Assembly: GCA_965213845.1 (NCBI GenBank)
Contig: CBDCAI010000014.1
Coordinates: 372,001 to 436,000, forward strand
Origin: JBBROS01 sp965213845
GTDB lineage: Bacteria; Pseudomonadota; Alphaproteobacteria; Acetobacterales; Acetobacteraceae
Length of the DNA: 64,000 bases
Direction: 5' to 3'
The notes beneath the pieces are model-generated. The model saw nothing but the letters and a program-made list of their open reading frames with translations. It was not told the DNA's origin and did not search any database. The position numbers and the translations under genes are program-made. Shown piece after piece: positions 50,015 through 59,152 of the stretch (positions are counted from its first letter, which is position 1; each line of letters begins with the position of its first letter).

Positions 50015-51871
50015 ATGCGGCTGATCATCAGGCTGGCGGCCATCGGCATCCTGCTCGGGGCCGCGTCCGACGCGCCGTCGCCCGATCCGTGGAGCGCGCG
50101 ACGCGCCAACGATGTGGTGGACGCCGCCGATGACGGCATGTTGTGCGACGGCAGCACGGATGACGCGACGGCCCTGAACCACGCCATCGCGCGCGCCCTG
50201 TCCGGCTTCGGCCGGACGGTGCAGCTGCCGAACGGGCGGTGCCTGCTGTCCCGGCCCATCACGGCACGGCTGAGCGGGAACCAGGCGCTGCATCTGGCGG
50301 GGCATGGGCCCTATGCGACGGAGCTGGTGTTCGACGGCGCGGGCGGCGGCCTCGCGCTGACCTACGCCTCCGGCGCGACCTATGTGCGCGACCCGGCCGC
50401 GGGCTCGACCGCCACGGGCGCAGCCGTCGAGGTGTCGGAGCTGTCGGTCGTCAGGGCGGGCGTGAGGGCGGGGACGGGCATGGCGGGGAACGGGATCGCG
50501 GTGCTTGGCGACAGCGCGAACGCGGGCGGCGCGGTCATGCCGCACACCATATTGCACAACGTCGTCGTCCGCGGGACGGAGGCGGGGGGCTGGAGCAACG
50601 CGCTGCTGCTGCAGGACACGGCGAACGTCCGGATGGAGCATGTGACGGCGCTGTGCATGAACAGCCAGAACCCGCTGGCATCGAACGGCAACGGCCTGGC
50701 CTTCGCCGCGGCCGCCGGGCGGGTCGCGACCGTTCTGGCGCTGGACCATTTCCACACCTGGGGCTGCAACCATGGCCTGGACGTCAGCGGCCATGTGGAG
50801 GGCGTGTCGGTCGTGGGCGGCAACTTCACCGGGGGCGGCACCGGCATCTACTGGGCGTCGGAGGGGCGGACCGAGCAGCTTCTGGTCGTGAACACGTCGT
50901 TCAGCACCCTGGTGCAGGGCATCTACGCCTTCAACGTGCAGAACGTGCAGATCGCCAATTCCAGCTTCTACAACCAGAATACCTATCCGAACGGCGGCGC
51001 GCCGGGCGGATGCGGGCAGGCGAACAGCGCCTGGAACGCGCTGACGCTGTCGGAGACGGACAGCCTTGCGATCACCGGGAACACCGTGCTGGGCGCCGGC
51101 ATCATCGCGGGGCGGCCTTTGTGCCGCACGCCCTATGCCGAGACGGGGATCAGGATCACCAACGACACGGCCCTGGCGACGGGGCCGGTGACGATCACGG
51201 GCAACACGTTCCACGGCCTGAACGGGCCCGTCATGCTCGCCCGCAACGCGACCCGCAACCTGCTGTTCAGCGGCAACACCGCGTCGGCCACCCTGGCCCC
51301 GGTTCCCATCCTGCTGGGCGGGTCCGGCGCGTTCACGGGCAACGTGACGATCGCGGGCAATCTCTGGAACGACGTGCTGTACCCGCTGGGGTATCCGGGC
51401 AGCCCGGGCCTGACGGTGCAGGCGGCGGGCGACACGCTGGCGCTGTCGGGCGGCAATCTGAGCATGGCGGGCGGGCGCATCGATGCGCCGACGACCAGCC
51501 TTGCCGTGGGGGACGCCCAAGTCGCCGGCACCCTGGCGGCGGGCCTGGCCGCCAATGCCGGCGTCTTCCAGCTGACGGGCGACCTGCGGGCCGGCTACAC
51601 CCCGGCCGGCCAGGGCGCCATCGGCTTCAACGACCCCGCCGGCACGGCGGCGGTGGGGTTCTTCAACAACGCCACGGGGCCATCCCCGAAGGGGTTCCTC
51701 TGGCATCAGCGAAACGGCGGCGGCGGCTTCGACACGCTGGCCGGGGTCACGGCGGACGGGCTGTTCACGGTGCAGAGGCTTCGGCTCGCCACATGTCCCG
51801 CCAGCGCGGCCGGCCTGTCCCCAGGCGACCTCTGGTGCGACGGTGGCGACGTGGTGCATCGCGTGCCCTGA
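50015..51871 (+). CDS. Secreted right-handed beta-helix (pectate-lyase-like) protein
   Basis: 618 residues from ATG 50015, preceded by GGGAAGG. A short hydrophobic leader (MRLIIRLAAIGILLGAASDA) is followed by a polysaccharide-lyase-3-like beta-helix: DGSTDDATALNHAIA, then repeating rungs such as GNGIAVLGDSANAGG, NVVVRGTEAGGWSNALLL, ITGNTFHGLNG, FSGNTASATL. The C-terminal AGVTADGLFTVQRLRLATCP and GDLWCDGGDVV resemble tail-spike or surface-adhesin ends. It could degrade or bind polysaccharide. Catalytic residues cannot be assigned. Confidence 0.78.
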   Translation: MRLIIRLAAIGILLGAASDAPSPDPWSARRANDVVDAADDGMLCDGSTDDATALNHAIARALSGFGRTVQLPNGRCLLSRPITARLSGNQALHLAGHGPYATELVFDGAGGGLALTYASGATYVRDPAAGSTATGAAVEVSELSVVRAGVRAGTGMAGNGIAVLGDSANAGGAVMPHTILHNVVVRGTEAGGWSNALLLQDTANVRMEHVTALCMNSQNPLASNGNGLAFAAAAGRVATVLALDHFHTWGCNHGLDVSGHVEGVSVVGGNFTGGGTGIYWASEGRTEQLLVVNTSFSTLVQGIYAFNVQNVQIANSSFYNQNTYPNGGAPGGCGQANSAWNALTLSETDSLAITGNTVLGAGIIAGRPLCRTPYAETGIRITNDTALATGPVTITGNTFHGLNGPVMLARNATRNLLFSGNTASATLAPVPILLGGSGAFTGNVTIAGNLWNDVLYPLGYPGSPGLTVQAAGDTLALSGGNLSMAGGRIDAPTTSLAVGDAQVAGTLAAGLAANAGVFQLTGDLRAGYTPAGQGAIGFNDPAGTAAVGFFNNATGPSPKGFLWHQRNGGGGFDTLAGVTADGLFTVQRLRLATCPASAAGLSPGDLWCDGGDVVHRVP

Positions 51872-51905
51872 TCGGACAGTGGCGTGGGTTCAGGCGACGT
51901 GGATG

Positions 51906-52718
51906 CTACTGCAGTCCGAACGGTAGTCCGCCGACCACCGTCGTGAACGCCTCGACAATTTTGCCGTAAGTCTGATAGTGGAACTGGTCAAATTCGATGC
52001 GGTATTCTTCTTCGGTTTTCAACAGGTGCATCGCACAATGAAAACCGGGGCCCTGCCGATCGATATAGGCATTGAGACCGTCGCGGCTAAAATCGGCGGT
52101 GTAGGGCACCAGCTTCGCGCGGGCATGCTTCTGGAGAACTTCGTACGGCTTGTAGTGAAAATGGACGTAGACGATACGCGTTCGTAACGCCTCCAGTCCT
52201 TGGCACGTCTGCCCCTCGTGGAAGCCGTGATCCAACGTCTTACACATTCCGGACGCGAAGAACGTCTTCCTTTGCTCCAGAGATAGCCGGAACTGTCCGG
52301 GCAAGCGCGGGTGGCTATCTAAACCGAACCCGATCCGAAGGGGCTGTGGGCATCCCAGGTAGTTCGCAAGCTCCTGATCGATGGCGGTCTTGTCGCAACG
52401 GACATCGTCTGGCGCCCCGACTGCCAGGAATTCGTCGCAGTCCAACGGGAAAAAGAAGTCGGCACTTCCGGCCAAGGCTTTGATCCCATCGCCCAGGATC
52501 TCGCCCTTGCGAATAAAGTCGGCGGCCGTGTGATAGTCCCGGCTTACCTCGACGCCTGCCTTCCTGGCCCAATCCAGCGCCCTGAGGGTCGGAGGCGAAA
52601 CCGTTCCGTTGTCGTACACGATCAGGTTCTCGAAGCCGACCAAGGCTCCATGATAGTGGACCCAAGGCCGGGCCAGCTCGTCCTCGTCCTTGAGCATCAT
52701 GAGGATCTTGATCTTCAC
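51906..52718 (-). CDS. Glycosyltransferase, family 2/92-like
   Basis: 270 residues. Starts MKIKILMMLKDEDELARPWV, then ENLIVYDNGTVSPPTL and the metal/UDP-sugar site PLDCDEFLAVG, which match the GT92 (DUF23) / GT2-like enzymes that act on glycans. No membrane segment. Base composition is visibly less GC-rich than any neighbour, pointing to recent acquisition. Its location beside the beta-helix protein suggests surface-polysaccharide work. Acceptor unknown. Confidence 0.8.
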   Translation of the reverse strand: MKIKILMMLKDEDELARPWVHYHGALVGFENLIVYDNGTVSPPTLRALDWARKAGVEVSRDYHTAADFIRKGEILGDGIKALAGSADFFFPLDCDEFLAVGAPDDVRCDKTAIDQELANYLGCPQPLRIGFGLDSHPRLPGQFRLSLEQRKTFFASGMCKTLDHGFHEGQTCQGLEALRTRIVYVHFHYKPYEVLQKHARAKLVPYTADFSRDGLNAYIDRQGPGFHCAMHLLKTEEEYRIEFDQFHYQTYGKIVEAFTTVVGGLPFGLQ

Positions 52719-52742
52719 CCGGACCCTCTCATCCCGACTGCC

Positions 52743-53993
52743 TCAAAGCACCCGGTTGGCGCGGGCCAGCACGGCTTCGAACAGCACCTGGCCGCCGGCT
52801 TCGGCCTGCTCGGGCTCGATGCTCTCGGCCTCGTTGTGACTCAGCCCGTCCTTGCAGGGGGTGAAGATCATGGCCGTGGGCACGTGGCGCGCCACATAGA
52901 CGGCGTCGTGCCCGGCGCCCGAGACGATCTCACGCGACGTGTAGCCCAGCCGGGCGGCGGCCTGGCGTACCAGCTCGACGCAGCCGGGGTCGAACGGCTG
53001 GGCGGGGATGCGGAACAGCTCCGTCAGCACCAGGTCGATGCCGCAGTCGCGGGCGACGAAGCCTGCCTCCCGCGGGAACTGGGCGGCCAGGCGTCCGATC
53101 TCGGCCTCGTCGGGGTGGCGGAACTCCACGCTGAAGCGCACCTCGCCGGGGATGACGTTGCAGCTGTTGGGCAGCACGACCAGGCGGCCCACGGTGCCGC
53201 GCCCGTCTTCGCCGCGGGCGCGCATCATGCGGTCCACCAGGTCGATGATGCGGGCGGCGCACACCAGCGCGTCCCGCCGGGTGCTGGGGGGCGTGGTGCC
53301 GGCGTGGCTGTCCTGCCCGGTGGCGACGGCGTCGTACCAGACCTGCGCCTGGCCGCCGGTGACGATGCCGATCTGCCGGGCCTCGCGCTCCAGGATGGGG
53401 CCCTGCTCGATGTGCAGCTCGAAGTAGGCGTCGGCCGGGAAGGGGCGCGCCGGCTCCGGCCCGCGATAGCCGATGGCGTCGAGCGCCGCGCCGACCGTTG
53501 CGCCCTCAAGGTCGGCCAGCGCCTCCGTCTCGGCCTGGTCGTAGACGCCGGCCCAGACGCCGGAGCCCATCAGCGACTTGCCGAAGCGGCTGCCCTCCTC
53601 GTCGGTCCAGTTGACCAGCTCCACCGGCGCCTCCGTCGCGATGCCCAGGTCGTTCAGGCTGCGCATCACCTCGAGCCCGGCCATCACGCCCAGCGCGCCG
53701 TCGAACTTGCCGCCCGTGGGCTGGCTGTCGAGGTGGCTGCCGAACAGGACCGGCAGGCGCGCGGGGTCGCGGCCGGGGCGGCGGGCGAACATGTTGCCCA
53801 TCGCGTCGATGCGGACAACCAGGCCCGCCTGTTCGCACAGCTGGCGGAAGCGGTCGCGTCCCTGCTGGTCGACGGGGCCGAGCGCCAGGCGCTTGACCCC
53901 GCCCTTCGGCGTGGCGCCGATCAGGGCCATGTCCATCAGGCTGTCCCACAGGCGGCGCCCGTCGATCCGCTGGTTGGTGCGTGCGTCGCTCAT
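52743..53993 (-). CDS. M20-family N-carbamoyl-L-amino acid hydrolase / allantoate amidohydrolase
   Basis: 416 residues from ATG 53993. All family metal ligands are present: FGSHLDSQPTGGKFDGALGV, NWTDEEGSRFGKSL, ELHIEQGPILE, and IVSGAGHDAVY with the C-terminal GLSHNEAESI. Dimeric Zn or Mn enzymes of this group open N-carbamoyl amino acids, allantoate or ureidoglycolate, so it belongs to pyrimidine/purine/hydantoin breakdown. Compared with the first M20 member (2149-3360) it has the canonical HLD and EEGSRF. Divergent from the class II aldolase with 81 bases between. Confidence 0.9.
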   Translation of the reverse strand: MSDARTNQRIDGRRLWDSLMDMALIGATPKGGVKRLALGPVDQQGRDRFRQLCEQAGLVVRIDAMGNMFARRPGRDPARLPVLFGSHLDSQPTGGKFDGALGVMAGLEVMRSLNDLGIATEAPVELVNWTDEEGSRFGKSLMGSGVWAGVYDQAETEALADLEGATVGAALDAIGYRGPEPARPFPADAYFELHIEQGPILEREARQIGIVTGGQAQVWYDAVATGQDSHAGTTPPSTRRDALVCAARIIDLVDRMMRARGEDGRGTVGRLVVLPNSCNVIPGEVRFSVEFRHPDEAEIGRLAAQFPREAGFVARDCGIDLVLTELFRIPAQPFDPGCVELVRQAAARLGYTSREIVSGAGHDAVYVARHVPTAMIFTPCKDGLSHNEAESIEPEQAEAGGQVLFEAVLARANRVL

Positions 53994-54074
53994 GCCTGCC
54001 TCGATTGCCCCCGTGTGTGGATGGGGGCAAGCTAGTCCCACGCCCCACGCCTGCAAACCCGGAGCCGCCTGACG

Positions 54075-54878
54075 ATGGCGAATGCCTTATCCTCTTCTGG
54101 TGCCACCCCGGGATCAGCGCCGGCCGTGCTGGGCCATTCCGTGCTCGACGATCCCGCCGTGTGGCAGGCCCGGGTGGACCTTGCGGCCTGCTTCCGCATG
54201 GCGAGCCGGCTCGGCTTCTCCGAGGGCATCTGCAACCACCTGTCGGCGATGGTGCCGGGGTCGAACGCGCTGTTCCTGGTCAACCCCTACGGGTGGGGCT
54301 TCCACGAGGTGACGGCATCGCGGCTGCTGGTCTGCGACTTCGAGGGCCGGGTGGTGGCGGGCGAGGGGGAGCCGGAGGCGACGGCGTTCTACATCCATGC
54401 CCGGGTGCACAAGGCCCTGCCGCGGGCGCGGGCCGCCTTCCACACGCACATGCCGAACGCGACGGCGATGACGATGACGGAGGGGCCGCCGCTGGTCTGG
54501 GCCGGGCAGACGGCGCTGAAGTTCCTGGGCCGCACGGTGGTGGACGAGGACTATAACGGGCTGGCCCTGGACGAGGCAGAGGGTGACCGGATCGCGGCCA
54601 GCATGGGCGACGCGGATGTCGTGTTCATGCGCAACCACGGGGTGATGGTGGTGGGGGCCAGCATCGCCGAGGCGTGGGACGACCTGTACTACCTGGAACG
54701 GGCTTGCGAGGTGCAGCGGCTCGCGCTGTCCACCGGGCGGGCGCTGAAGCCGGTGCCGCCCGATGTGGCGGAGGCGACGGCGCGGCAGATGCGGCTGGGC
54801 GACCGGGAGAGCGCGCGGCTGCACCTGGAGAGCATCAAGCGCACGCTGGACGCCAGCGCGCCGGAGTATCGTCAGTGA
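54075..54878 (+). CDS. Class II aldolase/adducin family protein
   Basis: 267 residues. The Zn-site histidines are in AAFHTHMPNATAM and RNHGVMVVG; LGFSEGICNHLSAM is the family N-terminal signature. Members include fuculose-phosphate aldolase and 3-oxo-tetronate decarboxylase-type enzymes; many are uncharacterised. Divergent from the M20 hydrolase and followed 28 bases later by a lipoprotein gene. Reaction and substrate are not fixed by the sequence. Confidence 0.87.
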   Translation: MANALSSSGATPGSAPAVLGHSVLDDPAVWQARVDLAACFRMASRLGFSEGICNHLSAMVPGSNALFLVNPYGWGFHEVTASRLLVCDFEGRVVAGEGEPEATAFYIHARVHKALPRARAAFHTHMPNATAMTMTEGPPLVWAGQTALKFLGRTVVDEDYNGLALDEAEGDRIAASMGDADVVFMRNHGVMVVGASIAEAWDDLYYLERACEVQRLALSTGRALKPVPPDVAEATARQMRLGDRESARLHLESIKRTLDASAPEYRQ

Positions 54879-54906
54879 GCCGGGCAGTGAGCGAAGCCCG
54901 AAAATC

Positions 54907-55338
54907 ATGAGGCAGATCGCGGCGGTGCTGCTGGCCTTGCTCGCCGGCGCCTGCACGCTGATCGACCAGAACACCTTCAACCCGGAGGCCGGGAAGGCGC
55001 CGGTGATCGCCGCCGCGCCCAAGCCGCCGCCGCCCCCGCCGCCCGGGCCGCCGCCGCTGCTCGTGATCTCGCCCGGGGCCGCGGCCTCGAGCTATGTCGA
55101 CGTGCTGAAGCGCGCCGTCGCCTCGGCCCGGGCGCGCAAGCCGACGGTCGTATTCGATGTGGTCGAGATGCAGAAGCCGGATGCGGACTCCGCAGCCGCG
55201 CCGGCATTGCTCGGCAGCGGTGCTGCGGCGATCGGCCGAATCATCGTGGATCAGGGCGTCGCCCCGGCCCGCGTGCGCCTAGTCGCCCGCCCCGATGCGG
55301 ACGCCCCGGCCCAGGAGGTCCGCGTCTACGTCCGCTGA
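54907..55338 (+). CDS. Hypothetical lipoprotein with proline-rich linker
   Basis: 143 residues. Lipoprotein signal MRQIAAVLLALLAGACTLID, lipobox LAGAC (Cys 16). A long proline run follows (KPPPPPPPGPPP, about 39-50), then a compact alpha/beta domain (LLVISPGAAASSYVDVLKRA; ARVRLVARPD near the end) that resembles the periplasmic OmpA-like or YbaY-type domains only loosely. Probably anchored in the outer membrane with the linker spanning the periplasm. Starts 28 bases after the aldolase stop. Function unknown. Confidence 0.7.
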   Translation: MRQIAAVLLALLAGACTLIDQNTFNPEAGKAPVIAAAPKPPPPPPPGPPPLLVISPGAAASSYVDVLKRAVASARARKPTVVFDVVEMQKPDADSAAAPALLGSGAAAIGRIIVDQGVAPARVRLVARPDADAPAQEVRVYVR

Positions 55339-55358
55339 GCCGCTGGTTTGGCGACGCT

Positions 55359-56096
55359 TCAGCGCCGCCGGGCTTCGGCGATGGCGGCCTGCAGCTCCTT
55401 CAACTCCGTCGCCCCGGCGAACATGCGGTTGCCCACGATGATCGCCGGCGTCCCCTCGATGCCGATCTGGCGGGCGAGGTCGGCGTTGGCCAGCAGCCGC
55501 GCCTTCACCGAGGGGTCGTCCATGTCGCGCAGCATGCGGTTGCCGTCCAGGCCGGCATTCTCGGCCATGTAGCGCAGCGAATCGCGGGTGGGCGTGCCGC
55601 TCGACTGCATGATCGCCTCCTGCAGGCGGAAGTAGCCGCCCTGGCCCTGGATCGCGAGCAGCACGCGGCTCTCGATCTCGCTGGCCGGGCCCAGGATCGG
55701 CAGGTCCTTGACCACGAGCTTCACCTTGGGGTCGGCGCGCAGCAGCTCCGCCATCACGGGCAGCATGCGCTTACAATAGGGGCAGCGCGTGTCGTAGAAC
55801 TCGATGACGGTCACGTCGCCGAAGGGGTTGCCGGCCACGGGGTCTCGCGCATCGACCAGCTGCGGGTCCAGCATGGTCAGGATGTCGCGCGTGACCTGGT
55901 CCTGCTTGCGGGCGTCGTCGGCCTGCAGCGCTGCCAGGGCGTCGCGCAGGATGCCGGGGTCGGTGCGCAGCGCGTCGCGCAGGATGCCGACGATCTCCTG
56001 CCGCTGTGCCAGGTCGAACCGGGCCGGGATCGTGTCGGCCGCCCGCGCGGGTGCGGCAGCCGACAACAGGGCGAGCAGGACGAGCAGATGGCGCAT
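55359..56096 (-). CDS. DsbA-family thiol:disulfide oxidoreductase
   Basis: 245 residues from ATG 56096. Signal peptide ends ARA-ADTIP. An N-terminal helical extension typical of alphaproteobacterial Com1/ScsC-like proteins (about 25-85) precedes the thioredoxin fold: active site DTRCPYCKRML (Cys 105 and Cys 108) and the cis-Pro loop GIEGTPAIIVG. It oxidises or isomerises disulfides of exported proteins. It could also oligomerise through the extension like ScsC. Convergent with the lipoprotein gene. Confidence 0.92.
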   Translation of the reverse strand: MRHLLVLLALLSAAAPARAADTIPARFDLAQRQEIVGILRDALRTDPGILRDALAALQADDARKQDQVTRDILTMLDPQLVDARDPVAGNPFGDVTVIEFYDTRCPYCKRMLPVMAELLRADPKVKLVVKDLPILGPASEIESRVLLAIQGQGGYFRLQEAIMQSSGTPTRDSLRYMAENAGLDGNRMLRDMDDPSVKARLLANADLARQIGIEGTPAIIVGNRMFAGATELKELQAAIAEARRR

Positions 56097-56206
56097 GACG
56101 GCTTTCCCCGGGGACACGCGGCAGGACTAGCATCGATGGCGCACAGGTTGAAGCGGCGGGCGAACGCCGCTATGGGGCCGGGACAGGGCGGCGGAAGGAT
56201 ACGGCT

Positions 56207-57640
56207 TTGACGCGCAAGGGTTTGACCAGAAGTGCCGTCGTGATCGCGGCCATGCTCTCCGCCACGGCCTGCTCGACCCTCAATTCGGTGAAGGACTCGC
56301 TGATCGGCGGGAACAGCGCGGCGCAGGGGCCGGAGCGGCTGAGCGGCTTCATCGGCGCCGCGGTGGCGGACGAGCCGCGGGCGGCGCTGGCGGGGCGGGA
56401 GGTTCTGGCGCAGGGCGGCACGGCGGCGGATGCGGCGGTGGCGATGGGCTTCACCCTGGCGGTGACCCTGCCGTCGCGGGCCGGGTTCGGCTCGGGCGGG
56501 GCGTGCCTGGCCTACGACCCGAAACGCGACGGGCCGGGCTCCGGCTCGCCCGAGGCGGTCATGTTCACCGCCCCGGCGTCTTCCGGTGGCGCGGGCGGTG
56601 CGGACCGGCCGGCCGCGGTGCCCATGCTGGCGCGCGGGATGTTCGCGCTGCATGCCCGATACGGCAGCCGCCCGTTCGAGACGCTGCTGGCGCCCGCGGA
56701 ACAGATGGCGCGCTTCGGCACCCCGGCGTCGCGCACGCTGGTGCGGGACCTGTCGCTGGTGGCCGGGCCGCTGGCGGCGGACCCCAGCTCCCGCGCGGTG
56801 TTCCTGCCGGGCGGGCGGCCGCTGGAGGAGGGTGCCACGCTGCGGCAGCCGGACCTGGGCGCCACGTTGTCGACGATGCGGACGGCGGGCGTGGGCGACC
56901 TGTATCAGGGCGCGCTGGCCCGCAAGCTGGAGACGGCGTCGCGTTTGGCCGGGGGGCCGCTGAGCCTGGCGGAGCTGCGGGCGGCGCTGCCGCGGACGGG
57001 TGCCCCGCTGACGGTGCGGGCCGGGCCGGACATGGTGGCGTTCCTGCCGCCGCCGGCCGATGGCGGGCTGGGCGCGGCGGCGGCGTTCCAGGCGCTGCAG
57101 CAGGATCATGCGGGCGTGGCGGCGGCGCAGGCGCGGGCGGTGGGGGCGGTCACGCGCTGGCGGCAGGGCGGCGGCGCGGCGGAGGCGATCCTGGCGGCCG
57201 GCGTCTCGGGCGGCACGCTGCCGCCGATCCCGGCCAGCACCAGCTTCGCCGTGCTGGACCGCAACGGCGGCGCCGTCACCTGCGCGCTGACGATGAACAA
57301 CCTGTTCGGCACGGGCCGCACGGCACCGGGCACGGGCGTGCTGCTGGCCGCGGCGCCCAGCCCCTCGGGCGCGCCGCTGCTGGCCGCGGCGCTGGCCTGG
57401 AACGCCAACGTGCGGGGCTTCCGCGCCATGATCGGCGGCTCCGGGCAGGAGGGCGCGGCGCTGGCCGTGGCGGTCGGGCTGGACAACGCGCTGCGGTCGA
57501 ACGCGGCGATGCCGGCCCCGGTGCCGGAGCCCGGGCGGGCCAACGCGATCGCCTGTTCGCGGTACCTGCCGGACAGCGACGGCACCTGCTCGTGGGCGAC
57601 CGACCCGCGCGGGACCGGGCTGGCCGCCGCCAGCAACTGA
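56207..57640 (+). CDS. Gamma-glutamyltransferase-like lipoprotein
   Basis: 477 residues from TTG 56207, preceded by GGAAGGA. Lipobox SATAC (Cys 22). The Ntn-hydrolase fold of GGT is recognisable: VLAQGGTAADAAVAMGFTLA, later the likely autocatalytic Thr 345 in ASTSFAVLDRNGGAVT, then FGTGRTAPGTGVLL. The GSPGG loop of canonical GGT reads GGSGQEGAA. The small subunit would be 133 residues, clearly shorter than the usual 190. Overall a divergent periplasmic GGT. Next gene, an aminotransferase, follows after 10 bases. Confidence 0.8.
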   Translation: MTRKGLTRSAVVIAAMLSATACSTLNSVKDSLIGGNSAAQGPERLSGFIGAAVADEPRAALAGREVLAQGGTAADAAVAMGFTLAVTLPSRAGFGSGGACLAYDPKRDGPGSGSPEAVMFTAPASSGGAGGADRPAAVPMLARGMFALHARYGSRPFETLLAPAEQMARFGTPASRTLVRDLSLVAGPLAADPSSRAVFLPGGRPLEEGATLRQPDLGATLSTMRTAGVGDLYQGALARKLETASRLAGGPLSLAELRAALPRTGAPLTVRAGPDMVAFLPPPADGGLGAAAAFQALQQDHAGVAAAQARAVGAVTRWRQGGGAAEAILAAGVSGGTLPPIPASTSFAVLDRNGGAVTCALTMNNLFGTGRTAPGTGVLLAAAPSPSGAPLLAAALAWNANVRGFRAMIGGSGQEGAALAVAVGLDNALRSNAAMPAPVPEPGRANAIACSRYLPDSDGTCSWATDPRGTGLAAASN

Positions 57641-57650
57641 GGCAGGCCGC

Positions 57651-58805
57651 ATGATCAAGACGGGACGTGGCGCCGCGGCGCCACCCTTCCTGGTGATGGA
57701 CGTCATCGCCGCCGCCAATGCTCAGGCGGCCCGCCTGCCACCCGGCGCGCCGCGCATCCTCCGCATGGAGGTCGGGCAGCCCGGCACCGGCGCCCCCGCC
57801 GGCGCGCTGGACGCGGCACGGGCGGCGCTGGGCCGCGACCCCATGGGCTACACCGAGGCGCTGGGCCGCGCATCGCTGCGGGCGCGGCTGGCCGGGCACT
57901 ATGCCGACTGGTACGGCCTGGAGTTGCCGCCCGGGCGCATGGCCGTGACGACCGGCGCGAGCGGCGCGTTCCCGCTGGCCTTCCTGGCCGCCTTCGACCC
58001 CGGCGACCGCGTGGCGCTGGCCGCGCCGTACTACCCGCCCTACGTCAACATCCTGGTGGCGCTCGGCCTGGTCCCCGTCATCGTCGAGACCGGGCCCGAC
58101 ACCCGCTACCAACCCACGCCGGCGCTGCTGGACCGGCTGAACCCGCCGCCCGACGGGCTGATCGTCGCCAGCCCCTGCAACCCCGCCGGGACCATGCTGG
58201 CGCCGGCGGAGCTTCAGGCGCTGGCCGGCTGGTGCACGGGGCACGGGGTGCGGCTGATTTCCGACGAGATCTACCACGGGCTGCATCACACCCGGCCCAT
58301 CGCCACTGCCGCCGCGTTCAGCGACACGGCCATCGTGATCAACAGCTTCTCCAAATACTTCTCCATGACCGGCTGGCGCGTCGGCTGGATGGTGCTGCCG
58401 GACGACCTGGTGCGGCCGGTGGAGTGCCTGGCGCAGAACATGGTCATCTCCGCCCCGCACGTCAGCCAGGTGGCGGCCGAGGCGGCGTTCGACTGCACCG
58501 TGGAGCTGGAGGCCAACGTCGCCCGGTATCGCCGGTCCCGCGATCACCTGCTGGCAGCCTTGCCCGGGGCCGGGTTCCCGGACGTGGCGGCGGCGGACGG
58601 GGCGTTCTACATCTATGCCGACATCGGCGCGCGGACGAACGACAGCCTGGCGTTCTGCGCCCGGATGTTGGCCGAGGCGGGCATCGCGGCGAGCTCGGGC
58701 GTGGATTTCGACCGGGCGCGAGGCCACCGCACGATGCGGTTCAGCTATTGCGGGCCCGAGGCCGACATGGTCGAGGCGGCGGCCCGGCTGACAAGCTGGC
58801 GGTAG
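57651..58805 (+). CDS. Class I/II PLP-dependent aminotransferase
   Basis: 384 residues. PLP motifs: PYYPPYVNILVALG, SPCNPAGTML, SDEIYHGLHH, and the Lys site NSFSKYFSMTGWRVGW; Arg near the C-terminus in TMRFSYC binds substrate carboxylate. Family I aspartate/alanine aminotransferase type; exact donor unknown. It follows the GGT-like gene by 10 bases, so both are co-transcribed. The pair could release and then transaminate glutamate from gamma-glutamyl compounds (inference). Cytoplasmic. Confidence 0.9.
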   Translation: MIKTGRGAAAPPFLVMDVIAAANAQAARLPPGAPRILRMEVGQPGTGAPAGALDAARAALGRDPMGYTEALGRASLRARLAGHYADWYGLELPPGRMAVTTGASGAFPLAFLAAFDPGDRVALAAPYYPPYVNILVALGLVPVIVETGPDTRYQPTPALLDRLNPPPDGLIVASPCNPAGTMLAPAELQALAGWCTGHGVRLISDEIYHGLHHTRPIATAAAFSDTAIVINSFSKYFSMTGWRVGWMVLPDDLVRPVECLAQNMVISAPHVSQVAAEAAFDCTVELEANVARYRRSRDHLLAALPGAGFPDVAAADGAFYIYADIGARTNDSLAFCARMLAEAGIAASSGVDFDRARGHRTMRFSYCGPEADMVEAAARLTSWR

Positions 58806-58812
58806 GGTGCGA

Positions 58813-59067
58813 TCAGGCCTTGCCGCTGGCGAAGGCGTTGAAGGTGATCAGCGTATAGGTGTCGGCGACGCCGGTGATGGTCTGGATGCGCTCCGTCACG
58901 AACAGGCCGGTGTCCTGCTCCGGGTCCAGGTAGAACTTGCCGAGCAGGTCGTACTGGCCGGAGGTGGAGTAGATCTCCGACAGCTCCTCGATCGAATCGA
59001 CGGCGCGCTGGGCGACCTGGTAGGCGTGCCCCATCTGGCACTTGATCTGGACGAATATGGCACGCAT
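58813..59067 (-). CDS. Stand-alone Lrp/AsnC ligand-binding (RAM) domain protein
   Basis: 84 residues. It contains only the RAM effector fold: MRAIFVQIKCQMGHAYQVAQ, SEIYSTSGQYDLLGKFYLDP, ERIQTITGVADTYTLITFNA. There is no DNA-binding half. Stand-alone RAM proteins act as modulators that bind amino acids. ATG 59067 is chosen because the family starts MRAIFVQI. Divergent from the ThDP enzyme gene with 85 bases between, and convergent with the aminotransferase (8 bases). Confidence 0.88.
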   Translation of the reverse strand: MRAIFVQIKCQMGHAYQVAQRAVDSIEELSEIYSTSGQYDLLGKFYLDPEQDTGLFVTERIQTITGVADTYTLITFNAFASGKA

Positions 59068-59152
59068 GGGCGCATGCTGCCCGATCCCGTGCCGTCTGGA
59101 CAGCCTGGGTGGCCGGCTTAGGGTGGTCTGCAATCAAAACGGAGGATACGGC

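Noticed and set aside
49071..51871. Prophage or integrative island anchored at tRNA-Leu
   Set aside because: No integrase, no duplicated tRNA 3' end and no other phage genes; only the beta-helix protein is tail-spike-like.
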